From NCBI RefSeq assembly GCF_013371495.1, contig NZ_JABWTA010000001.1, forward strand, positions 744,001-808,000: a DNA stretch of 64,000 nucleotides. Direction: 5' to 3'. Position 1 is the stretch's first letter, and the number at the start of each line of letters is the position of its first letter. Shown in pieces: positions 10,792-19,148 of this stretch. Under the pieces are notes generated by a model. It worked only from the letters and a program-made list of their open reading frames with translations, made no database searches and was not told the origin of the DNA. The stretch comes from Altererythrobacter lutimaris (GTDB lineage Bacteria > Pseudomonadota > Alphaproteobacteria > Sphingomonadales > Sphingomonadaceae). A program made the translations under genes and the position numbers.

Positions 10792-11706
10792 TTAGGTCAG
10801 AAAACCCGCTCTTTTCGCTGTATCGATAACCGCTTGAGCGAGTTCTTGCGGCCGGTCTTCCTGACAGAAGTGGCCGCATACAGACAGCATACCATGAGGC
10901 TGGTCGTTAGCGCCTGCAATTCGGTCAATCAGCGGCTGTGCGAGCCCGCCCGTCACAGGGTCATCTTCGCCGAATAGCGTAAGGAAAGGCTTCGAAAACG
11001 CCGCAAGGCCTTCCCAGGCGGCCTTGTTCTCCTCGATGCCGGCCATGCCGTCTTCAACCGGTACAAGCTGCGGGAAAGCCCGTGCGCCAGCCTTGCTCGG
11101 TTCGTCCGGGAACGGCGCATCATAGGCCGCGACTTCCGCGTCGCTGCGCTCTGTTGCTGTCGCGCGCTGAAGCAGTTCACCGATCTGAAATTCTGGCGAG
11201 CTCTTCGCAAACTCGCGCCAGGCAAGGAAAGCCGGGGAGGGCGTGCCGCCTGTTGGCAGGAAGGTATTGCTCGCCACAACGCAAGCGAACCTGTCCGGCT
11301 CCAGACCGACCATGCGTAGCCCGAGCAAGCCGCCCCAGTCCTGACAGAACAGCGCGGCATCCTGCGGACAAACGGCGTTGCGCCATTGCTGCAACCAATC
11401 GACATGGCGCGCATATGTGTAGAAGCTCTGATCGCTTGGCTTGTCGCTTTTGCCGAAACCGATGAGGTCTGGTGCGAGGCAGCGGAAACCTGCATCCACC
11501 AGCACCGGGATCATCTTGCGGTAAAGGAAGCTCCAGCTTGGCTCTCCGTGAAAGAGTAGAACGACCGGCGCGTCTTTCGCCCCTTCATCGACATAGTGCA
11601 TGCGTCCCTTGCGCCCATCACCAAGCTCAATCTCGAGCCAGCTCTCCTCGAAGGGGTAGTCGGGAATGTCTGCAAAACGTGCGGGATCGTAGCTCAGGAT
11701 TTCCAT
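10792..11706 (-). CDS. Haloalkane dehalogenase (alpha/beta hydrolase)
   Basis: Hydrolytic dehalogenation of haloalkanes to alcohols. The nucleophile is Asp123 (FCQDWGGLLGL), followed by halide-binding Trp124. The oxyanion loop is FHGEPSWSF with Glu55 and Trp58, the acid is probably Asp249 (GEDDPVTGG), and the base is His279 (CGHFCQED). An Asp nucleophile plus two tryptophans distinguishes this family from ordinary esterases, and the layout fits subfamily I. ATG 11706 (304 aa) is chosen because GGAGAGG precedes it. The substrate range is not predictable. The adjacent MFS exporter may handle a related compound, but that is inference. Confidence 0.88.
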   Translation of the reverse strand: MEILSYDPARFADIPDYPFEESWLEIELGDGRKGRMHYVDEGAKDAPVVLLFHGEPSWSFLYRKMIPVLVDAGFRCLAPDLIGFGKSDKPSDQSFYTYARHVDWLQQWRNAVCPQDAALFCQDWGGLLGLRMVGLEPDRFACVVASNTFLPTGGTPSPAFLAWREFAKSSPEFQIGELLQRATATERSDAEVAAYDAPFPDEPSKAGARAFPQLVPVEDGMAGIEENKAAWEGLAAFSKPFLTLFGEDDPVTGGLAQPLIDRIAGANDQPHGMLSVCGHFCQEDRPQELAQAVIDTAKRAGFLT

Positions 11707-11777
11707 GAAACCTCTCCTTTGACGGAGATAGGTATCATGGAAAAACTGAATTGCCACCCGTGCGTTTTACCACGGGT

Positions 11778-12623
11778 CTATTTGTCGAGCGGCACAGGCT
11801 CCTTGAAGGTGTGCGTGATGTAAGGGAACGGTATCTCGATACCTGCATCATCAAGGCCGCGCTTGATTGCGCGCATGATCTGGTCTTTCGATGTGGCCGC
11901 TGCGCCTGCGCTAGAGCCGGCCCACCACCGCACGAGGAAGTCGACCGAACTGGAATTGAATTCGGTCGCGAAGACATCGATATCCTCGTCCTTGTTTACA
12001 GCTTCAATGCTCTCGACGGCCTTGAAGATTACGTCGGCTGCTTTCTCTAGGTCGGTATCGTAAGACACGCCGATCACAAGCTGGTGACGACGCTGTTTCG
12101 CATCGGTGATGATCTCAACCGGATTCTTGAACAGAAATGCGTTGGGCACGACCGTGAGCTCGCCTGAAGCGCGGCGAAGATGCGTCTCCCGTAGAGTTAT
12201 GTGTTCAACCGCGCCATCAATCCCTTCGCATTCGATTACGTCGCCGATCCGCATTTTCTCGCGCAGCATGATAAGTACGCCAGCGAGGAAATTCTCGAAG
12301 ATGTCTTGAAACGCGAAGCCAATGGCAAGCGCGCCGACACCGAGGCCTGCGAGCAAGCTGCCCGGTGTGAGGTCAGGAAATACGACAATGGCCGCGATGA
12401 ACAATCCCAGCAGCCATATGCCAAGTTTAACCAGAGTCTCAAGTAGATTGCGCAGGGAAGGGCGGAGTTCTGTCTTGCCGCTCATCCGGTCAACGATCTT
12501 GACGGCTAATCCGGCAACAATCCCGGTGATCAATATGATCAGAAACGCGATCATCATGCTGGGTATGCTTTCGGCAAAGCCGTACCACATCTGGCTGAGC
12601 TGGCTGTCGATGGTTTCCATCAT
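11778..12623 (-). CDS. MscS-family small-conductance mechanosensitive channel
   Basis: 281 residues. There are three transmembrane helices. The pore-lining TM3 is the Gly/Ala-rich segment GLGVGALAIGFAFQDIFENF, continuing into the amphipathic LAGVLIMLREK. The beta domain follows with RIGDVIECEGIDGAVEHI and the C-terminal cage domain ends IPFPYITHTF. It releases solutes under hypo-osmotic shock. It stands alone, divergent from ftsB and 72 bases upstream of the dehalogenase. Confidence 0.93.
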   Translation of the reverse strand: MMETIDSQLSQMWYGFAESIPSMMIAFLIILITGIVAGLAVKIVDRMSGKTELRPSLRNLLETLVKLGIWLLGLFIAAIVVFPDLTPGSLLAGLGVGALAIGFAFQDIFENFLAGVLIMLREKMRIGDVIECEGIDGAVEHITLRETHLRRASGELTVVPNAFLFKNPVEIITDAKQRRHQLVIGVSYDTDLEKAADVIFKAVESIEAVNKDEDIDVFATEFNSSSVDFLVRWWAGSSAGAAATSKDQIMRAIKRGLDDAGIEIPFPYITHTFKEPVPLDK

Positions 12624-12791
12624 GATTGAATGTCCCTCCTGATTGGTCTCTCAGCAGCTCAACGATAGGCATTACTGCGTGTTCCGAGCAACCGTTCATC
12701 GCAATTCGAGCAAGTTCTCGCGGCTTCTATGACAATTCGCTTGAATCTCAGCGTTAACTATGATTCTGTGGGGAAATTGACGCTTGGGGGA

Positions 12792-13094
12792 ATGATGCGC
12801 AAACCGCCGAAAGAGCAGGTAAGGCAAGGACTGGCTTTGGCTGGCTTGCTGCTGCTTACGGGATTTGCAATTGCTGGACCAACCGGCTTGCTCGCGTGGA
12901 GCGAGAACGCATCGAAGCTTGATCAGCACCAAGCCCATATCGCGCATCTTCAAGAAAAGCGTGACGAGCTTAAGAACCGTGTCGATCTGCTAGACCCCAA
13001 TGCGGCAGACCCTGATTTGGTGGGCGAGCTATTGCGGCGCGACATGAATATGGTTCACCCTGACGAAGTGGTAATCACGCTCGATCAGGACTGA
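12792..13094 (+). CDS. ftsB: Cell-division septum protein FtsB/DivIC family
   Basis: 100-residue bitopic protein: short basic cytoplasmic tail, one TM helix (about 14-33), then a coiled coil with heptads (about 40-73) and a small C-terminal domain. This is the FtsB layout for the FtsQLB divisome complex. The start at ATG-ATG 12792 is preceded by GGGGGA. The position directly upstream of pdhA is conserved in alphaproteobacteria and supports the call. TTAACTATGATTC (12754-12766) upstream resembles a CtrA half-site joined to a GANTC methylation site, as in cell-cycle genes. Confidence 0.82.
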   Translation: MMRKPPKEQVRQGLALAGLLLLTGFAIAGPTGLLAWSENASKLDQHQAHIAHLQEKRDELKNRVDLLDPNAADPDLVGELLRRDMNMVHPDEVVITLDQD

Positions 13095-13230
13095 TCTTTC
13101 CGCACTGCGGCTGCTTCAAAACTCAATGCAAGATTTCGTATGCAAGGCGCTCGCTTTACGTTGCGTCTCGTGCGGCCTTGCGCCTATAGGCTAACCATCC
13201 CCAGGGGCAGAAAATAACGAGGACAGAAGC

Positions 13231-14310
13231 TTGGCCAAACAAGCAAAAACCCGCAAATCCGCAGAGCCAAAGGCGAAAGCAGACAACACGGATTTCGTGC
13301 TGCGTTCGCTGCAGGAAGCGCATGAGAAGAACAAGCGCTATGATGCGAGCGACGACGAGATGCTGCACTTCTATGAGCAAATGCTGCTCATCCGGCGCTT
13401 CGAAGAGAAAGCGGGTCAGCTATACGGCCTGGGCCTGATCGGCGGCTTCTGCCACTTGTATATCGGTCAAGAAGCGGTTGCGATCGGCCTACAGAGTGCG
13501 CTCGACAATGATAAAGACAGCGTGATCACCGGTTATCGCGACCACGGGCACATGCTTGCTTACGGGATCGATCCCAATGTCATCATGGCCGAGCTGACCG
13601 GGCGTCAAGCCGGTATTTCCGAGGGGAAGGGCGGCTCGATGCACATGTTCAGCACCGAGCATAAGTTTTATGGCGGCCACGGCATTGTTGGCGCGCAGGT
13701 TGCTTTGGGCGGCGGTTTGGCGCTCGCTCACAAATACAACGAGGATGGTGGGCTGTGCCTAGCGTATTTCGGTGATGGCGCGGCGAACCAGGGACAGGTC
13801 TATGAGACATTCAACATGGCAGCCTTGTGGAACCTGCCAATCGTGTTTGTTGTAGAGAACAACCAATATGCGATGGGTACGGCCGTCAGCCGGTCGTCGG
13901 CCGAAACCGAATTCTACCGCCGCGGCACCGCGTTCCGCATTCCCGGCATGGATGTGAACGGCATGGACGTACTGGAAGTGCGCGGCGCGGCTGAAATTGC
14001 ATTCGAGCATGTGCGCGCAGGTCGCGGACCCGTGCTGATGGAATGCAATACCTACCGCTATCGCGGACACTCTATGTCCGACCCTGCCAAGTATCGTTCG
14101 CGCGATGAAGTGCAGGGCATGCGCGATACGCGCGATCCGATTGAAGGCTTGAAGAAGGTTCTGCTTGAGAAAGGCAAGACTGAAGAAGAGCTGAAAGCCA
14201 TTGATAAGGCCATCCGCAAGACCGTTGCCGAGGCGGCTGACTTTGCTGAAACATCGCCTGAGCCGGATCCAGCTGAACTCTACACCGATGTTCTGGTGGA
14301 GGAGTATTGA
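13231..14310 (+). CDS. pdhA: Pyruvate dehydrogenase E1 component, alpha subunit
   Basis: Thiamine-diphosphate-dependent decarboxylation of pyruvate, with PdhB. The TPP motif GDGAANQGQVYETFNMAALW and the regulatory-loop equivalent YRGHSMSDPAKYR are both present. The start codon is TTG (13231) with GAGGA ten bases upstream. The first ATG in frame would remove about 44 residues, so TTG is preferred. The N-terminal 20 residues are Lys/Ala-rich. It is followed after 3 bases by pdhB. E2 and E3 genes are about 40 kb away at 53-56 kb. Confidence 0.96.
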   Translation: MAKQAKTRKSAEPKAKADNTDFVLRSLQEAHEKNKRYDASDDEMLHFYEQMLLIRRFEEKAGQLYGLGLIGGFCHLYIGQEAVAIGLQSALDNDKDSVITGYRDHGHMLAYGIDPNVIMAELTGRQAGISEGKGGSMHMFSTEHKFYGGHGIVGAQVALGGGLALAHKYNEDGGLCLAYFGDGAANQGQVYETFNMAALWNLPIVFVVENNQYAMGTAVSRSSAETEFYRRGTAFRIPGMDVNGMDVLEVRGAAEIAFEHVRAGRGPVLMECNTYRYRGHSMSDPAKYRSRDEVQGMRDTRDPIEGLKKVLLEKGKTEEELKAIDKAIRKTVAEAADFAETSPEPDPAELYTDVLVEEY

Positions 14311-14313
14311 GCG

Positions 14314-15699
14314 ATGGCTATTGAACTCAAGATGCCCGCGCTGTCTCCAACCATGGAAGAGGGCACTCTCGCCAAATGGCTTAAGTCCGAAGGTGATGAA
14401 ATCACTGCAGGTGACATCATTGCAGAGATCGAGACCGATAAAGCGACGATGGAATTTGAAGCGGTCGATGAAGGTACGCTCGCGAAGATCATGGTGGCTG
14501 AAGGCACAGAGAATGTGGCTGTCGGGACTGTGATCGCAATGCTCGCTGAAGAAGGGGAGGATGCAGGAGATGTGTCTGCGCCCAGCAGCGAAAGCGCGAC
14601 ACCAGCACCAGTTGAAGCTTCGCCCTCTCCAGAACCTTCGCCTGAGCCAGCGATTGCGCCTCCGAAGGGGCCTGCAGAGCGTCCATCCGATCCGTCGGTC
14701 CCCGAGGGCACCAGCTTCACCAGTGTCTCAGTCCGCGAAGCCTTGCGTGATGGCATGGCCGAGGAAATGCGCCGCGATGAGCGCGTCTTCGTCATGGGCG
14801 AGGAAGTTGCAGAGTATCAAGGGGCTTACAAAGTCACTCAGGGCCTGCTCGACGAATTTGGTCCCAAGCGTGTGATTGATACTCCAATTACCGAGTACGG
14901 TTTCGCGGGTATTGGCACGGGCGCTGCGATGGGCGGCCTTCGTCCGATCGTCGAATTCATGACGTTCAACTTCGCGATGCAGGCGATTGACCACATCATC
15001 AACTCGGCAGCAAAGACGAACTATATGTCCGGCGGGCAGATGCGCTGCCCAGTCGTGTTCCGCGGGCCCAATGGCGCCGCAAGCCGCGTAGGCGCGCAGC
15101 ACAGCCAGAACTATGGGCCGTGGTATGCCTCGGTTCCTGGCCTGATTGTCATCGCACCCTATGACAGCGCGGACGCAAAAGGCCTCATGAAAGCGGCCAT
15201 TCGCACAGAAGACCCTGTTGTCTTCCTCGAGAATGAGCTGGTCTATGGTCGCAGTTTCGATGTTCCGGACATGGATGACTATGTCCTGCCGATCGGCAAG
15301 GCGCGGATCATGCGCGAAGGCTCGGACGTTACCATCGTGAGTTATTCCATCGGGGTAGGGTTCGCGCTGGAGGCTGCTGAACAGCTCGCAAGCGAAGGCA
15401 TCGATGCTGAAGTCATCGACCTGCGCACGCTGCGTCCGCTCGACAAGCAGGCGATCCTCGACAGTCTTGCAAAGACCAATCGTCTGGTGATCGCTGAAGA
15501 GGGTTGGCCGACGTGTTCGATTGCGTCAGAAGTGATTTCAATCTGCATGGAAGAGGGTTTTGACCACTTGGATGCGCCGGTTCTTCGTGTTTGCAATGAA
15601 GACGTGCCGCTACCCTATGCAGCAAATCTCGAGAAGCTCGCGCTGATCGACACACCGCGGATTGTCTCTGCGGTCAAGAAAGTTTGCTACGCGGACTGA
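14314..15699 (+). CDS. pdhB: Pyruvate dehydrogenase E1 beta subunit with N-terminal lipoyl domain
   Basis: Residues 1-80 are a biotinyl/lipoyl domain with lipoylated Lys43 in [10 protein letters not shown] Pro/Glu/Ser linker (about 88-130) follows. Residues 135-461 are the E1-beta transketolase-type domain ([25 protein letters not shown], and [15 protein letters not shown] near the E1-alpha interface). A lipoyl domain on E1-beta is a known alphaproteobacterial variation. The lipoyl domain is nearly identical to that of pdhC at 56.3 kb. It ends at a clear hairpin terminator. Confidence 0.96.
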   Translation: MAIELKMPALSPTMEEGTLAKWLKSEGDEITAGDIIAEIETDKATMEFEAVDEGTLAKIMVAEGTENVAVGTVIAMLAEEGEDAGDVSAPSSESATPAPVEASPSPEPSPEPAIAPPKGPAERPSDPSVPEGTSFTSVSVREALRDGMAEEMRRDERVFVMGEEVAEYQGAYKVTQGLLDEFGPKRVIDTPITEYGFAGIGTGAAMGGLRPIVEFMTFNFAMQAIDHIINSAAKTNYMSGGQMRCPVVFRGPNGAASRVGAQHSQNYGPWYASVPGLIVIAPYDSADAKGLMKAAIRTEDPVVFLENELVYGRSFDVPDMDDYVLPIGKARIMREGSDVTIVSYSIGVGFALEAAEQLASEGIDAEVIDLRTLRPLDKQAILDSLAKTNRLVIAEEGWPTCSIASEVISICMEEGFDHLDAPVLRVCNEDVPLPYAANLEKLALIDTPRIVSAVKKVCYAD

Positions 15700-15717
15700 T
15701 GTGACTCAGAAACGAAG

Positions 15718-15748
15718 AGGGCCGCTGCGGATCACCCGGAGCGGCCCT
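15718..15748. terminator. Bidirectional hairpin between pdhB and the tad-like cluster
   Basis: AGGGCCGCT (15718-15726) pairs perfectly with AGCGGCCCT (15740-15748), nine base pairs around a 13-base loop. It lies between the convergent stops of pdhB (15699) and the tadE-like gene (15774). The T-run is weak (TTCG), but position and stem strength support a shared terminator. Confidence 0.7.
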
Positions 15749-15773
15749 TCGTGTATATGGTTCCCAACCAGTC

Positions 15774-16208
15774 CTATTCGTCGATCAGGAAAATCGGGCG
15801 CTGGAAGTTCAAGCGCTGCGAAGTCCAATCGAAGAACGGGAGAACCGCTGGCGGCGTATAGCGGATAGTCAGCGTTTTCTCGAAAGCACCATCCACTCGC
15901 TGAGTGAAAGGTTCACTTACAGAGGCTGAGAAGTTGCGATCAAGGGCATAGGGCAGGCTCTCACCAATGCGTTCCGCCTCAGTGCGGATATCGTCATTGG
16001 TAATCTCGTTCTTCTTTTGATACTCAACGACTGCATAGCGCGCCGTCTCCGAGGCAACGCTACGCATGGCATTCATCGCCTGCATGTTGATTGCAATCTG
16101 AAATACGCCGAGCAGTAAGGCCAGAAAGGCCGGTGCCAAAATCGCAAATTCGATGATGGTTGCAGCTTCTTCGTTGCGCTCAAGGCGTTTGAAAAATGGC
16201 ATCTTCAT
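15774..16208 (-). CDS. TadE-like minor pseudopilin
   Basis: 144 residues. After a short basic head, NEEAATIIEFAILAPAFLALL gives the Glu-containing prepilin-type hydrophobic helix of TadE proteins, then a periplasmic domain rich in beta-strand. TadE proteins are processed by a type IV prepilin peptidase and assist Flp pilus assembly. It is the third gene of a three-gene set; its ATG overlaps the stop of the gene before it (ATGA at 16205-16208). No pilus ATPase, Flp or peptidase gene is nearby, so this is a satellite cluster. Confidence 0.8.
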   Translation of the reverse strand: MKMPFFKRLERNEEAATIIEFAILAPAFLALLLGVFQIAINMQAMNAMRSVASETARYAVVEYQKKNEITNDDIRTEAERIGESLPYALDRNFSASVSEPFTQRVDGAFEKTLTIRYTPPAVLPFFDWTSQRLNFQRPIFLIDE

Positions 16209-16666
16209 GAGATTTGTACCCTGCGGCGAATGTCATAATTGATCGGCGATCCGAACCCGAAGTCAGTCCATACAGGGGTGTAGGTGTCGGTCATACGGAT
16301 CTCGATATATTCCGAGATTACCGCCGTTCCTGAACAAGCCGTATCTACGGTTTGCATAGTCGTGTCTGTGTCACAGCGATAAAGCTGGCTAAGCGAGACA
16401 TTCGCATCGCCGAGCCCGGTTGATGCTTCAATCACATCCTCAAGCGTCGCACGCTCTGTTGCATCGTCCGGTGCCCGGGCGAGGGTGATTGCGGCCGCTT
16501 CCGCAGCCGCAGTCTGCAACTCAGCGTTACGAGCAATGATCATCGAAGCTTCAAAGCCGCCCAAGGCCAGAACTGCCAGGATGGGGACGATGAATGCGGT
16601 TTCGATGACGGCTGTGCCGCTCTCGTCACGAAGTGACGCACGAAGGTGTGACAGACGTTGCATCAT
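16205..16666 (-). CDS. TadE-like minor pseudopilin
   Basis: 153 residues with the same architecture as the next gene. DESGTAVIETAFIVPILAVLA is the TadE helix with Glu near its start, followed by LQTAAAEAAAITLA and a small soluble domain with two Cys (YRCDTDTTM, TACSGT) that could form a disulfide outside the cytoplasm. It overlaps both neighbours by ATGA, indicating one translationally coupled operon. It is likely a partner of the downstream TadE protein. Confidence 0.8.
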   Translation of the reverse strand: MMQRLSHLRASLRDESGTAVIETAFIVPILAVLALGGFEASMIIARNAELQTAAAEAAAITLARAPDDATERATLEDVIEASTGLGDANVSLSQLYRCDTDTTMQTVDTACSGTAVISEYIEIRMTDTYTPVWTDFGFGSPINYDIRRRVQIS

Positions 16667-18258
16667 CCGACCAACCTCACACGCGTACCGCCGTTAACCG
16701 AGTAAACCGGATTGGGCGTTGACGGATCACAGAAGGTGGTCAGATCGGCCGTGCCGCCAATCTGGATTTCGTTCGCCGCGATCATAAGGCAGCGACCAGT
16801 GCCGCTCGTACCAGCCATCGTTCCCAAGAGGTCAACGGGGCTGTTGGGCGTGTAAATTACACCATCAAGACGCGTCGAAGCGTTACCATTGATCAGATTG
16901 CGGTTATTCGATTGAGAATCGCGATGTTCAAACACCAGCATGTTCTCAAGCTCGGCCGCATCCGCTGCCGATACGCCAGCAGCAATGAGTTCGAGCGCGG
17001 TCATCGCGGAAAGATCGATTGAGGCACCACCATTGATCTGGATGTCCGCGCCATTCTTCAGCACGAACATCACACCGTTGCCGGTCAGAGAATATGACGC
17101 ATTGACTTGCAATCGGCCGCCATCAATTACGTAGATACCGCCAGCGAGAGTGGTGTCGCAGCTCAGTTGGAAGTCTGAGTACGTGCCAGGCAGTTGTGTG
17201 CCTCCAGGCGCGCTGAAAGAAATGTCAGAATAGGTGAAAGTCGTAGTCGTAACCGGCTGTTCCCAGATCGTGTCAGGGCCGCGACCCTCAATTGCGACAA
17301 GCGATCCAGTGACAACCTGCGAGCGAGTTGTGGGTGAAGTCGAGAAGGTCTGGTCGTCGAACGTCAAGGGCGCAGAAGTTGTCGGCAAGGAGCCATTTGT
17401 TCCCGTGTACGTGATCGTTCCGCCGTTCTCGGCCTGTCGAGCGTTTCGGCCCTGGTAGTAGTTGTAGGTAACTGCTTCGACCTGTGTTTCATCAGCCGTC
17501 CAGGGGTCTGAGCTTGCGCCACAGCTTAGCGTGCGCGGCGCAGGATTGTCAGGCGGAGTAAGTTCTTCGAAGGGATCGAATACCCCTTCAGAGTTTTCTA
17601 CAACTGTCGCATTTGCGAAGCCGTCATGCGTATCTGTGACGGACCCAGCTGTGATGACGAAGCCAACATCATAGGTTCCGGAGTTACCGCTAATCGCTAC
17701 GGCTCCGTTACCATCAGAAACCGCACCGATGCCGCATGGAGCATTGACGTTTGGACCACCGTTGAACCAAACGCCGCGGCTGCCACTTGGCTTAACAGCC
17801 AGGATGCAGGGGTTGTATGCCGCTTCGCTCTCCCAGATCGCCTGAGAGCGCACGCTAACTGTAGCAGCACGACCCATCACAAAGTTCGAGAATGGCAGGT
17901 TGCCCGTTACGCTCGCAGTGACAACCACGCTGTTCTGAGTTCCGGAAAGATAGTCTGCCAATGACGCCGTGTGCGTAGGCGTGTTGCCCTCTGTTACTTG
18001 CAGGTTGACCGCAAATTCCTGTCCAGCACGCGTCTGGTAGACTGTGCCGGTGTCTCCATTCCCGCGCGCCCAAGCACCGGCCATTGCCGCCTGGTCAGCG
18101 GCATATTGAAGTTCGCGCTGCCACAGATACCACTGTGCTGTGTCGACAGCGAAGCCAGCGCCGCCGATTAAGGCTGGCATGCCCAAACCCACGATCAAAG
18201 CTGTGTTTCCGCTTGTATTTCGACGAAGTCGACGTGCGAATTTTTTCAGTGCGCTCAT
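16663..18258 (-). CDS. TadG-related pilus assembly protein with beta-helix-like passenger
   Basis: 531 residues from ATG 18258, chosen because AGGAC precedes it and the peptide MSALKKFARRLRRN gives a normal basic start. Upstream codons look untranslated. Residues 15-70 are the Tad/TadG anchor (NTSGNTALIVGLGMPALIGG, then QYAADQAAMAGAWA). The rest is extracytoplasmic, Gly/Asn/Thr/Ser-rich and low in Lys. The region about 350-510 has short repeating strands (GGIYVIDGGRLQVNASYSL, NGADIQINGGASIDLSAM, NEIQIGGTADLTTF), as in a right-handed beta-helix. There is no von Willebrand A domain as in classical TadG. It is first in the tad-like operon. Confidence 0.75.
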   Translation of the reverse strand: MSALKKFARRLRRNTSGNTALIVGLGMPALIGGAGFAVDTAQWYLWQRELQYAADQAAMAGAWARGNGDTGTVYQTRAGQEFAVNLQVTEGNTPTHTASLADYLSGTQNSVVVTASVTGNLPFSNFVMGRAATVSVRSQAIWESEAAYNPCILAVKPSGSRGVWFNGGPNVNAPCGIGAVSDGNGAVAISGNSGTYDVGFVITAGSVTDTHDGFANATVVENSEGVFDPFEELTPPDNPAPRTLSCGASSDPWTADETQVEAVTYNYYQGRNARQAENGGTITYTGTNGSLPTTSAPLTFDDQTFSTSPTTRSQVVTGSLVAIEGRGPDTIWEQPVTTTTFTYSDISFSAPGGTQLPGTYSDFQLSCDTTLAGGIYVIDGGRLQVNASYSLTGNGVMFVLKNGADIQINGGASIDLSAMTALELIAAGVSAADAAELENMLVFEHRDSQSNNRNLINGNASTRLDGVIYTPNSPVDLLGTMAGTSGTGRCLMIAANEIQIGGTADLTTFCDPSTPNPVYSVNGGTRVRLVG

Positions 18259-18334
18259 CCGTGACGGTCCTGCAAATAGAATTGGTCCAATGATGCGCAT
18301 TAGCCCAAGCAAGGTAGCCGGTCCGTTGAACGGT

Positions 18335-18342
18335 ATGGTTAA
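18335..18342 (-). promoter_or_regulatory. Possible CtrA half-site upstream of the tad-like operon
   Basis: The minus strand reads TTAACCAT, the short form of the CtrA response-regulator box, 77 bases upstream of the TadG-related start. CtrA controls pilus and motility genes in many alphaproteobacteria. One 8-base match is weak evidence on its own. Confidence 0.3.
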
Positions 18343-18440
18343 CAAGAAGTTCGCCTTGTTTTCCCGCGAGATGGCCAATACGGGCGCAAAACGCCTATTT
18401 CCTTGACAATCATGCGGAGGCACCGGTTTACGCCTCGCTA

Positions 18441-19100
18441 ATGATCACAGCTTTTTCTGAAATGCTCTCGGACGAGCAAGGCTTGGCAATAGCGTACACG
18501 CCTACGGAATTGCGACCACAGATTGAAGCGTACTTTGCTCTCGACAAAAGGCTTTCTCAGATCGTCGCAAAAACCACTGAGCCTATGCTCGGACAGATGC
18601 GATTGGCGTGGTGGCGCGATGTCTTGAACCAACCAGTTGGTGCTCGTCCATCAGGGGATGAGGTGCTGGATGCAATTGGCATGCACTGGGCGGGTAATGA
18701 GACCGCGCTCGTTGCGCTAGTAGACGCATGGGAGATTCTCATCGTCGAAGAAAAACTCGGCGAGAAACCCATCCTGGCATTCGCGAGAGGACGTGCTGCG
18801 CCTTTTTCGGTTCTCGACATCTCGGCGGATGAGAATTCGAGGGAAGACATCGCTGACGCTGGCACCCTGTGGGCACTCATCGATGCTGCATCGCAAATCA
18901 CTGATGCAAACGAGCGATCTGACTTCCTGGATGTAGCCAAAAAGCTCTCTTCAAAACCCAGTCGCCTGCCACGATCTATGCGAGGTCTGGCCGTGCTGCG
19001 TGCGCTTGCCATAAGAGCACTTGAGACTGGTTCGTTTCCCATGATGGATGGCCGCGGAGCTGCTTTGACTGCGCTGAGGGTCGGCCTTCTCGGACGCTAG
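18441..19100 (+). CDS. Squalene/phytoene-synthase-like protein, probably non-catalytic
   Basis: 219 residues, about two-thirds of a true synthase. MLGQMRLAWWRDVL is the signature of the family branch related to mitochondrial NDUFAF6. The Asp-rich DxxxD prenyl-diphosphate/Mg motifs are not present: the corresponding helices read FALDKRLSQIV and LVDAWEILIVEEK. A role as an assembly or scaffold factor is therefore more plausible than isoprenoid synthesis, but this is inference. A TTGACA lies about 35 bases before the start. It is divergent from the tad-like operon. Confidence 0.7.
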   Translation: MITAFSEMLSDEQGLAIAYTPTELRPQIEAYFALDKRLSQIVAKTTEPMLGQMRLAWWRDVLNQPVGARPSGDEVLDAIGMHWAGNETALVALVDAWEILIVEEKLGEKPILAFARGRAAPFSVLDISADENSREDIADAGTLWALIDAASQITDANERSDFLDVAKKLSSKPSRLPRSMRGLAVLRALAIRALETGSFPMMDGRGAALTALRVGLLGR

Positions 19101-19148
19101 CCTGCTGCAAGACTTGTCGCTATCGTGTCCGTAACAGGGGGGTTTGCG

